Below are positions 44,566 to 50,847 of a stretch of 64,000 bases of DNA, piece by piece. The stretch spans positions 1 through 64,000 of the forward strand of contig JANXRW010000019.1 in the NCBI GenBank assembly GCA_025356655.1. The letters run 5' to 3'. The first letter of the stretch is position 1. Every line of letters begins with the position of its first letter. The notes beneath the pieces were generated by a model. It ran no database searches. It was given only the letters and a program-made list of their open reading frames with translations, and was not told the DNA's origin. The translations under genes were made by a program, and so were the position numbers. The DNA is from Betaproteobacteria bacterium. Lineage in GTDB: Bacteria > Pseudomonadota > Gammaproteobacteria > Burkholderiales > SHXO01.

Positions 44566-44632
44566 TGTCTACTCTCCACCGGTTGTCAGCCCTATTGGCC
44601 GACGCGCCGGGAGTTGCCGCCACCGCAATTGC

Positions 44633-44659
44633 CCGCACCGCCCCCTGGGGGCCGTGCGG
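44633..44659 (-). promoter_or_regulatory. Near-perfect 27-bp dyad in the giant-gene leader
   Basis: Arms ccgcaccgccccc and gggggccgtgcgg are complementary except for one position and are separated by a single base. On the minus strand this forms a stable hairpin ending 67 bases before the giant start codon. Next to it (44662-44678) is a tandem octamer ctcattca x2. It could be a protein site or a translation-modulating stem. Confidence 0.4.
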
Positions 44660-44768
44660 ACGCTCATTCACTCATTCACTTCGGTGCAGTTCTCGCCCGC
44701 GCCAGCGCGGACGGGCTTGTCGGACCCTCGCGGCCACTGCCGCTGTCTCGGCCCTGCACCTGTTCCCC

Positions 44769-44802
44769 AAAAAACGGCTCCCAGGTTTCGATCCTGGGTG
44801 CA
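44769..44802 (-). terminator. Terminator-like hairpin inside the giant-gene leader
   Basis: On the minus strand GCaCCCAGG, a seven-base loop and CCTGGGaGC form an 8-pair stem with one mismatch, followed two bases later by TTTTTT. It lies about 200 bp upstream of the giant start and about 165 bp downstream of the promoter candidate, in the same direction. It could be an attenuator or the end of a short RNA. Confidence 0.5.
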
Positions 44803-44968
44803 TCGTCGTTCTCAAGTTCTCGGCCACCGTGCCGATACTGACTTTGTATGTCCGCAGTACGGGCACCTGAACTCGCGCAAAACGCACACTGTCGACACCC
44901 AACAGGTTTCGCGCCAAGCGAGTGGTTCGTCATCCCAGGACGGAGCCCTAGCGCCTAGCCTGATGACA

Positions 44969-44997
44969 GTCATACATTGAGATTAGCGCAACGGCAA
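44969..44997 (-). promoter_or_regulatory. Candidate sigma70-type promoter for the giant gene
   Basis: On the minus strand TTGCCG and TATGAC, each 4/6 to consensus, are separated by exactly 17 bases. The -10 overlaps the 11-bp palindrome atgacagtcat (44963-44973). Upstream another TTGACA (45045-45040) exists but lacks a good -10. Confidence 0.4.
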
Positions 44998-45052
44998 TGG
45001 ATCCGGAAGGGGTGGCACCGCATTCATTTTTGTGAAATCTGTCAACTCGCTA

Positions 45053-45077
45053 CAAATCAATGGTGACCATTGATTTG
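45053..45077. promoter_or_regulatory. Perfect 25-bp palindrome, candidate operator
   Basis: Two perfect 12-base arms (CAAATCAATGGT and its complement) flank a single central base. It is AT-rich for this genome and lacks a T-run, so it is not a terminator. It lies ~56-85 bases upstream of the promoter candidate, just before a TTGACA hexamer, in the gap after the GNAT gene. A homodimeric regulator site is the likeliest reading. Confidence 0.6.
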
Positions 45078-45179
45078 ATGGGTGAACATTTGACGTTTTG
45101 AACCGATTTTCTCGGTCGAAAAAGGCTTCGCGAAAGCCGGTTTCCCTCCCCAGCGCGCACCCCGGGGTCCCCCCGAGTT

Positions 45180-45740
45180 TCAGCGCCCTCCGTCGCCCTC
45201 GACCGGGAAACCAAGGATCCGGAAGGTCCTGGCGGCGAACCCGAAGTCGCCCAAGGGCTCCATCCCCAAGCCCAGGATGTGGGCACGCAGCGATCGGGGG
45301 TTGTCGGCGGCGACGAAACACACGCCAACGCGAAAGCGGGGTGCTGCCGCCCTGCGTAGCGCCCCGTAGAGCCCCCGCAACACCCCTTGGCCGCGCCAGG
45401 GGCGCCCCACACAGACGGGGCCGTAAATGAGTGGGTCCTGCAAGTCCAGGCGGTCACCCCGAAAGGATAGGTCCGGGAACCGGTCGGCCATGGCCGCCAG
45501 GATGGGAAACTGCCGGTTGTAGGCCAGGGTCGACCCACAGAGATAGCCGGCCACCTCCCCCGCCTCTCGCGCCACGACCACGGTCACGTCCGCTCGCATT
45601 TCCAGGAACTGCTGCGCGTTGAAGCGCGCTGAGAGGAACCCGTGCTCTGTCTCGGCCGCGGACAGGTTGTCCTTGAGATTGGCCTCCTGGAGCTGGAGCA
45701 CGGCTTCCAGTTCCTCCTCGCGCAGCGTCGCGAATTCCAT
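45180..45740 (-). CDS. GNAT-family N-acetyltransferase
   Basis: A 186-residue protein starting MEFATLREEELEAVLQLQ. The ATG at 45740 is chosen over the longer frame because an AAGAAGTAGG sequence precedes it and residues upstream do not look coding. The acetyl-CoA loop reads VCVGRPWRGQGVLRGLY (about residues 118-134), the RxxGxG/A-like motif A of GNAT enzymes; the C-terminal half has CFVAADNPRSLRAHILGLG. The substrate is unknown. It is transcribed toward the giant gene but separated by ~600 bp with its own control signals, so a functional link is unproven. Confidence 0.8.
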   Translation of the reverse strand: MEFATLREEELEAVLQLQEANLKDNLSAAETEHGFLSARFNAQQFLEMRADVTVVVAREAGEVAGYLCGSTLAYNRQFPILAAMADRFPDLSFRGDRLDLQDPLIYGPVCVGRPWRGQGVLRGLYGALRRAAAPRFRVGVCFVAADNPRSLRAHILGLGMEPLGDFGFAARTFRILGFPVEGDGGR

Positions 45741-46019
45741 GGCGCCTACTTCTTTTAATGGGGCTGTGACATCTGGGCACGGCGAGCCGGCGTCACCGGC
45801 CCATCCGACCAAGGCGATCAAGGAGCGCGAGCTCCTGGCGACTCGATCCGAATCGGCACCGAGGCAATCCCGAAGCCTCGGCAACGCGCCTAAGGACGGG
45901 CGGTTCAGGGGGAACGACCCGGAGCAACCTACTCGCAGCGCCCCCGTCCGCGTTCACGCCCATTATGTCACCGGACCATGGTAGCGCGCCGCGAGGGCCT
46001 GCGTAGCGCTGCGCTGCGC

Positions 46020-46181
46020 TCACGGCTGCGGGCGCAGCGCCTTGACGCCCTCCTGCGCCACGTCCAACACCTCACCCTCAGTCAGCCCGGACCGCGCCCG
46101 GGTGCGTCGAACCCGATCGACGGCATCCTTGGGTAACTTGATACCATGGAACTCCAGGCTCTCCTCAACGATCGACGCCAT
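46020..46181 (-). CDS. Small hypothetical protein, 53 residues
   Basis: The internal ATG at 46181 (MASIVEESLEFHGIKLP, then KDAVDRVRRTRARSGLTEGE) gives a charged, helical, plausible small protein. The longer frame upstream is rich in Cys and Trp and looks non-coding. I recognise no family. Its position at the edge of the toxin-antitoxin island, just inside one direct repeat, would fit a small antitoxin-like or regulatory protein, but this is a guess. Confidence 0.35.
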   Translation of the reverse strand: MASIVEESLEFHGIKLPKDAVDRVRRTRARSGLTEGEVLDVAQEGVKALRPQP

Positions 46182-46190
46182 CGTTGCGAG

Positions 46191-46210
46191 GCTACCCGCC
46201 CAGCTACCCA
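46191..46210. repeat. Direct repeat copy 1, att-like
   Basis: A 20-bp gctaccc-containing sequence that recurs with one mismatch at 47702-47721. The two copies bracket the HepT/MntA, Vsr and integrase-remnant segment. Confidence 0.5.
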
Positions 46211-46303
46211 CGCAGCAGGGCCCTGGTTGCACGACGCACGACGCAGTGAGCCAAACCACTCGCGACCCAATACACTCACCATCCACACGGTCAGCATGCC
46301 GCC

Positions 46304-46657
46304 TCATGTGGAAGCGCTCTTGACGCCGCACAAACTGAGAAGCAAGACCGGCACGTCAGTGACGACGATGCTCCACCTGGTGTCGTTGTCGATGCCGAGA
46401 TACCCATGTATCAGCCGGTTGCGGGTGGCAATGACGAGACGCCACGGTAGTTGCGGATGTGCAGCGCGGACAACATCGGGCAGGTGGGAGGCAGCTTCGC
46501 CGATCAGTTCCAAGTTCCGCAGTGTCGCATCTTAGTTGAGACCGCTCGCGATACAACGATCCCGATCAAGCCCATCGGTGTACGCGATGACCTTCTCAGC
46601 GAACGAGGTCACGTCGTCGATGTAGAAGCGCCACTCACGCGCGGCGACATCAGACAT
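46304..46657 (-). pseudogene. hepT: HepT-like (DUF86/HEPN) toxin with an internal stop codon
   Basis: The start MSDVAAREWRFYIDDVTSFA and the end NLELIGEAASHLP through RNRLIHGYLGIDND are in the same frame and together give a normal ~117-codon HepT. A TAA at 46532-46534 interrupts it at a position where I expect Tyr (SGLNY-DATLRNLEL), so one base change explains the stop. The catalytic HEPN motif RxxxxHxY (RNRLIHGY) lies after the stop. The gene overlaps the end of mntA by 8 bp, the usual antitoxin-first layout. Unless the stop is suppressed or is a sequencing error, the toxin is inactive. Confidence 0.8.
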
Positions 46658-46940
46658 AGACAGCCTCCTTCTCGATGAAAGGGCGCAGTTCAGGGCGAAG
46701 CGCCCTATCGGTGACCAGATCGACGGGGCGGCCCAGGAGATCCTCAAGGAAGAACTGGACGCCAAAGTAGCGCTCTGACGTGGCCGGGCCATCGAACGAC
46801 ACGAGGATGTCGATATCACTGTCGACCCGTGCAGCGTCACGCACCGTCGACCCGAACAGGGCGAGGTGAGTGGCTCCGAAGCGGGCCACCAGGGTAGGCT
46901 TGCTCAGGGCAAGCTGCTCTAGTAGCTGTGCACGACTCAT
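46650..46940 (-). CDS. mntA: MntA-type nucleotidyltransferase antitoxin
   Basis: A 96-residue minimal nucleotidyltransferase with FGSTVRDAARVDSDIDILV, matching the GSxxRxxxxxxSDxD active site, and a C-terminal strand DLVTDRALRPELRPF. Family members adenylylate the HepT toxin and so neutralise it. The ATG at 46940 is preferred because GGAAGG precedes it; the ATG at 46952 would add four residues. Its start overlaps (ATGA) a reading frame ending KEVDLSRQGAMMMSYEWKAK, possibly the tail of a lost upstream gene. The antitoxin appears intact while its toxin is broken. Confidence 0.85.
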   Translation of the reverse strand: MSRAQLLEQLALSKPTLVARFGATHLALFGSTVRDAARVDSDIDILVSFDGPATSERYFGVQFFLEDLLGRPVDLVTDRALRPELRPFIEKEAVYV

Positions 46941-47037
46941 TTTGCCTTCCACTCATAGGACATCATCATGGCGCCTTGGCGTGACAGGTCAACTTCTTTG
47001 GCTACCAAGCTCACGAACTGTTGACGATCGCCGGGTA

Positions 47038-47412
47038 CTACATTTGTTCCGCAAGGCGGCGCCCGACGGGTTCCGACTTTTCGGTCGAGCTCAGCTCGCA
47101 TTCCCAGACAACAAAGACTCGCCAGCCGAGACGCTTGAGGGCGCGTCGAACCTCGGCGTCGCGCTGGACGTTCCTTTCGAACTTGGCTTGCCAGAACGCC
47201 GTGTTGCTCTTCGGCATGTTGGCGACCTTGCACCCATGATGCCGATGCCAGAAACAACCATGCACGAAGACAACCGCGCCGAACCTCCGTAGGACGAGGT
47301 CCGGCCTTCCTGGCAACGCCGCCCCGTGCAGCCCGTATCGCAGCCCCAACGCATGGAGACTCCGCCTCGGCGCAAGTTCCGGCGCTGTGTTCCTGCCCCT
47401 GATTCGGGACAT
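47038..47412 (-). CDS. vsr: Very short patch repair endonuclease (Vsr)
   Basis: A 124-residue protein reading MSRIRGRNTAPELAPRRSLH, then LPGRPDLVLRRFGAVVFVHG, CFWHRHHGC and LGWRVFVVWECEL. These are the Vsr motifs, including the catalytic aspartate in PDLV and the FVHGCFWH zinc/active site. Vsr nicks T:G mismatches left by deaminated 5-methylcytosine, usually beside a dcm-type methylase. None is present here. In-frame codons upstream (VDSLSPAEGSER) also look like Vsr but reach a TGA without a start codon, so the native start was probably lost at the junction with the integrase remnant. Translation from the ATG at 47412 is possible. Confidence 0.8.
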   Translation of the reverse strand: MSRIRGRNTAPELAPRRSLHALGLRYGLHGAALPGRPDLVLRRFGAVVFVHGCFWHRHHGCKVANMPKSNTAFWQAKFERNVQRDAEVRRALKRLGWRVFVVWECELSSTEKSEPVGRRLAEQM

Positions 47413-47459
47413 CCGCTCCGAACCCTCGGCGGGTGACAGGGAATCGACCCTCTGGAGCG

Positions 47460-47666
47460 CACTTCATCGCGTTGCCTCTGGCCTCTTCAATTCGTAAAAC
47501 GGCCAAGCTGCTGTCGGGGTAGCGGCCGATCGTCAGCTCGCGGCGCCGGCCGCCGTGTCGATACCGAAGGATCCAGCCCGCCACGCCGGCGCGTGGAAAG
47601 CGGTGTGCCCGCCTTGATCCAGTGCCTGAGTTGAAGGTCCGACAGAAGGCTTTTGTCGCGTGCCAT
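47460..47666 (-). pseudogene. Tyrosine integrase N-terminal (DUF4102 arm-binding) remnant
   Basis: MARDKSLLSDLQLRHWIKAG in one frame and AGVAGWILRYRHGGRRRELT plus IGRYPDSSLA in the next are consecutive parts of the N-terminal domain of a P4-type integrase. About a dozen codons and the frame are lost between them. No catalytic domain follows; the sequence runs into the Vsr gene. A degraded remnant of the element that probably brought this island. Confidence 0.8.
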
Positions 47667-47701
47667 GTCCACCCCATTGTTCGGATGTGGGCCGGATCGC
47701 A

Positions 47702-47721
47702 GCTACCCGCCTAGCTACCCA
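47702..47721. repeat. Direct repeat copy 2, att-like
   Basis: 19 of 20 bases identical to 46191-46210 and directly upstream of the integrase remnant start. A third gctaccc follows at 47726-47732. No tRNA is adjacent. Confidence 0.5.
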
Positions 47722-47850
47722 GCCGGCTACCCAATTTGAGTGAAACCTGGTGAGACCTCACTATCCAGAAAATCCGCCGAACCCCGAAATCGCCAGCATT
47801 CATGCGCGTTTTCGGGTGGCAATTGGGCTGGCGTGAGACGCCGTGAAACA

Positions 47851-49305
47851 CTACATCAAAACAATGTCGTACTGCTCCTGGTTGTAGATGCTCTCCACCT
47901 GCAGGGAAATGGGCTTACCGATGAAGTCACCGAGCATGGCAAGGCTGTCGGATTCTTCATCCAGGAACATGTCCACGACCTTCTGCGAGGCGAGGATGCG
48001 GAATTCGCGGGCGCTGAATTGGCGGGATTCGCGCAGCACATCGCGCAGGATCTCGTAGCACACCGTTTGCGGTGTCTTCAGGGCACCGCGCCCCAGGCAG
48101 ACCGGGCAGGCCTCGCACAGATGGTGGGCCAGGCTCTCCCGGGTGCGCTTGCGGGTGAGCTCCACCAGTCCGAGGCTGGTGAAGCCGCTCACCGTCACCC
48201 GGGTGCGATCGAGCAGCAGCGCCTTGCGGAGCTCGCCCAGCACCTGCTCCTTGTGCGGTGCGTTCTCCATGTCGATGAAGTCGACGATGATGATGCCGCC
48301 TAAGTTGCGCAGACGCAGCTGGCGCGCCGTGGCATGGGCCGCCTCCAGATTGGTCTTGAAGATCGTGTCGTCGAAGCTGCGTCCGCCCACGAACCCCCCG
48401 GTGTTCACATCCACCGTGGTGAGAGCCTCGGTCTGGTCGATGATGAGATAGCCGCCTGATTTCAACGGCACGCGCCGACCAAGTGCGCGCTGAATCTCGT
48501 CGTCGATGCCGTAGAGGTCGAATAGCGGCCGCTCACCCGCGTAGTGGTGCAAGCGCTCATGGGCGGCGGGACTGTAGTCCGCGGCGAAGCGGCGCAGCCG
48601 GTCGAAGGTTTCCCGGGAATCCACCAGCACTCGCCCGGTTTGGTCGTCCGTCATGTCCCGCAGTACGCGTGCGGCGAGGTCAAGATCCTGATAGAGCAGG
48701 GCGGGAGCCTGCGCCACCTTGCCGCGCTCCTGGATGCCCGTCCAGAGCTTGCGCAGGTATTCCACGTCCCGGGAGAGGTCGCGGTCGCTGGCCTGCTCAG
48801 CCACCGTGCGCACGATGAAGCCACCGGTCTCGCCGGGGGGTATCAGATGCTGCAGGCGCTCCCGGAGTTGCGCGCGCTCCTGCTCGTCGCCGATGCGCTG
48901 GGAGATGCCGATGTGGAACTCCTGCGGCAGGTAAACCAGCAGGCGGCCGGCCACCGAGAGTTGGGTGGACAGGCGTGCCCCCTTGGTGCCGATGGGATCC
49001 TTGATCACCTGGACCAGGAGCTTTTGTCCACCCTGCAGTAGGGTCTCGATGGGGCGGGGTTCCGTATTGCCGGAGCGCAGTTCCCAGATGTCGCCCACGT
49101 GGAGGAAGGCGGCGCGGTCGAGGCCGATCTCGATGAAGGCCGACTGCATGCCGGGCAGCACACGGTTGACCACACCCAGGTATATGTTGCCCACGATACC
49201 GCGACCACGCGCGCGCTCGATGTGAAGCTCCTGTATGACTGCCTGCTGGACCACCGCAACCCGGGTTTCCTGCGGGGTCAGGTTGATCAGGATCTCATCA
49301 CTCAT
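47851..49305 (-). CDS. rng: Ribonuclease G
   Basis: A 484-residue endoribonuclease of the RNase E/G family that matures 16S rRNA 5' ends and participates in mRNA decay. The S1 domain lies near residues 35-130 (GRGIVGNIYLGVVNRVLPGM, AAFLHVGDI). The catalytic region includes TVDVNTGGFVG (Mg-binding Asp) and IIIVDFIDM; the zinc-link is CPVCLGRG. The length fits RNase G and not RNase E, which has a long C-terminal scaffold. It follows maf by 9 bp, the usual betaproteobacterial arrangement, so it is probably the last gene of the nadD-rsfS-rlmH-maf-rng operon. Confidence 0.95.
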   Translation of the reverse strand: MSDEILINLTPQETRVAVVQQAVIQELHIERARGRGIVGNIYLGVVNRVLPGMQSAFIEIGLDRAAFLHVGDIWELRSGNTEPRPIETLLQGGQKLLVQVIKDPIGTKGARLSTQLSVAGRLLVYLPQEFHIGISQRIGDEQERAQLRERLQHLIPPGETGGFIVRTVAEQASDRDLSRDVEYLRKLWTGIQERGKVAQAPALLYQDLDLAARVLRDMTDDQTGRVLVDSRETFDRLRRFAADYSPAAHERLHHYAGERPLFDLYGIDDEIQRALGRRVPLKSGGYLIIDQTEALTTVDVNTGGFVGGRSFDDTIFKTNLEAAHATARQLRLRNLGGIIIVDFIDMENAPHKEQVLGELRKALLLDRTRVTVSGFTSLGLVELTRKRTRESLAHHLCEACPVCLGRGALKTPQTVCYEILRDVLRESRQFSAREFRILASQKVVDMFLDEESDSLAMLGDFIGKPISLQVESIYNQEQYDIVLM

Positions 49306-49314
49306 GGGCGTGGC

Positions 49315-49935
49315 TCAAAGGGGGAATCGGCCCAGGGCCTTCAGCATTTGCCCGGTTTCGAAGAGGGGCAGGCCAACGACACCGGAGAAGCTCCCCTCGA
49401 TGCGATTGACGAAAAGTGCCGCGCGGCCCTGGATCGCATAGGCACCCGCCTTGTCGGTGCACTCGCCCGTGGCCACGTAGCGACGGATCTCCTGCTCGTC
49501 CAGGGTCCGGAATTCCACGCTGCTGCGTGAGAGGGCCTCCTGGGTGCGCTCCCCGGTTCGTAGGACAACGGCGGTGAGCACCTCATGCGCTCGGCCGGAG
49601 AGCCGGCGGAGAAACTCAGCAGCCTCGGCAGGGGTCGTGGGCTTCCCCAGGATGGCGCCGTCCACTGTGACCGTGGTGTCCGCGGCAAGCACGGGCACTT
49701 GGGCCAAGCGGCGATCGCCCAGACGCATCCAGGCCACTTGCGCCTTTGCCTTCGCCACGCGCCGCACATAGTCCACTGGCGGCTCCTCCGGCAAGGGGGT
49801 CTCATCCACGTCGCGCGCCCGATCCGGCGCCTCGCGCAACAGGACCACCTCGAAGCCGACGCCGATCTGGCGCAGGAGTTCTCCGCGCCGGGCGCTACGG
49901 GAAGCAAGATATAAAAAGGATTCCGGGCTGCCCAC
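49315..49935 (-). CDS. maf: Maf family nucleoside triphosphate pyrophosphatase
   Basis: A 206-residue Maf/YhdE-type house-cleaning enzyme that hydrolyses non-canonical or dTTP/UTP-type nucleotides to monophosphates. Seen: LASRSARRGELLRQIGVGFE at the N-terminus, AKAKAQVA, VLAADTTVTVDG (catalytic Asp), LGKPTTPAEAAEFL and AYAIQGRAALFVNRIEGSFS. All family motifs are present. It starts 6 bp after the rlmH stop region, in the same operon as rlmH and rng. Confidence 0.93.
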   Translation of the reverse strand: MGSPESFLYLASRSARRGELLRQIGVGFEVVLLREAPDRARDVDETPLPEEPPVDYVRRVAKAKAQVAWMRLGDRRLAQVPVLAADTTVTVDGAILGKPTTPAEAAEFLRRLSGRAHEVLTAVVLRTGERTQEALSRSSVEFRTLDEQEIRRYVATGECTDKAGAYAIQGRAALFVNRIEGSFSGVVGLPLFETGQMLKALGRFPL

Positions 49936-49941
49936 GGGTGT

Positions 49942-50424
49942 CTACTCTCGATGATAGGGATGGTTGCGTAGCACGGAAACAGCACGGTAGATCTGCTCGG
50001 CGACGATCACGCGTACGAGCGCATGCGGCAGTGTCAGGGCGGAAAGCGATAGCAGTGGCCCGCACTCGGCCTTGAGCGCTTCGTCCAGACCGTCTGCCCC
50101 TCCCACCAGGAAATCCACATCTCGCCCCTCGGCCTGCCACCCCTCCAGCAAAGCCGCCAGTTCCAGGGTACGCACCATCCGCCCGCGCTCATCGAGCCCC
50201 ACCAGCCGGGCACCGGGCGCGCGCGCAGCGCGCAGGCGCTCCGCCTCCATCGCCCGCAACCGGCCGAGCTGCGCCGGTGCTGGCGCTTTGACCTCTCGAC
50301 GGGCAGGCCGCACCTCAACCAATTCCAGGGGAGCCTCCCGCGGCAGCCGGCGCGCATAGTCCTCGAAGCCCGCCTGTACCCAAGCTGGGACCTTTTGGCT
50401 CACCGTCAACAACCGCAGCTTCAC
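49942..50424 (-). CDS. rlmH: 23S rRNA (pseudouridine1915-N3)-methyltransferase RlmH
   Basis: A 160-residue SPOUT methyltransferase acting on 70S ribosomes at helix 69. It starts MKLRLLTVSQKVPAWVQAGF, has VGLDERGRMVRTLELAALL, the SAM-knot loop FLVGGADGL and the family C-terminus LTLPHALVRVIVAEQIYRA with NHPYHRE. Length and motifs are normal. It sits between rsfS and maf, consistent with a ribosome-assembly operon. Confidence 0.96.
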   Translation of the reverse strand: MKLRLLTVSQKVPAWVQAGFEDYARRLPREAPLELVEVRPARREVKAPAPAQLGRLRAMEAERLRAARAPGARLVGLDERGRMVRTLELAALLEGWQAEGRDVDFLVGGADGLDEALKAECGPLLSLSALTLPHALVRVIVAEQIYRAVSVLRNHPYHRE

Positions 50425-50457
50425 GGCCGTCGCCTGCGCGAACAGGCACCGCAGGCT

Positions 50458-50847
50458 TCAGAGGCCCGCTGGCGCACCCCCATCGATCACCTCCCCGGCG
50501 CGTCCGGCGACCACCCGGCGCTGGGTCCCGCCACCCCACAGTTCCTCGAGGCTGTAGTAGCTGCGGGTCGCCGGTTGCATGACGTGGACGATGATGCAGC
50601 CGAGGTCGACCAGCACCCAATCCCCGCCCTCCTGCCCCTCGGTCCCGACCACGTGTCCGCCGCGCTCCTTCACCCGGTCGGAGATGTTCCGGGCCAGGGA
50701 CTTCGCCTGCCGAACCGAATCGGCAGTGGCGACGATCATGTAGTCGAACAGCGTGGTCATGGGACGCACATCGAGGGACACGATATCGCGCGCCTTGATC
50801 TCCTCGAGGGCTTCAATGGCGGCTTGCCTGACGTCGTCAACCTGCAT
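50458..50847 (-). CDS. rsfS: Ribosomal silencing factor RsfS
   Basis: A 129-residue DUF143 protein that binds L14 and blocks subunit joining under starvation. Core: LDVRPMTTLFDYMIVATADS, then GGDWVLVDLGCIIVHVMQP and YYSLEELW. The ATG at 50847 (MQVDDVRQAAIEALEE) is the family start; the longer frame upstream is antisense-like sequence inside nadD. It overlaps the nadD 3' end by 11 bp, so translation is probably coupled. Confidence 0.95.
   Translation of the reverse strand: MQVDDVRQAAIEALEEIKARDIVSLDVRPMTTLFDYMIVATADSVRQAKSLARNISDRVKERGGHVVGTEGQEGGDWVLVDLGCIIVHVMQPATRSYYSLEELWGGGTQRRVVAGRAGEVIDGGAPAGL

Larger units (their letters stand above)
44566..45179. other. Long 5' region of the giant gene
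   Basis: A 614-bp gap with no convincing gene. It is more AT-rich at 44990-45130 than its surroundings. Read on the minus strand it holds, in order, a 25-bp palindrome, a promoter-like pair, a terminator-like hairpin, a second near-perfect dyad and the Shine-Dalgarno of the giant gene. Each is listed separately. Confidence 0.7.

Noticed and set aside
44672-44933. Short minus-strand ORFs in the giant-gene leader, one frame showing CPYCGH like a zinc ribbon
   Set aside because: The frame is interrupted by stops, the ORFs overlap the terminator-like hairpin, and no family resemblance extends beyond the six residues.
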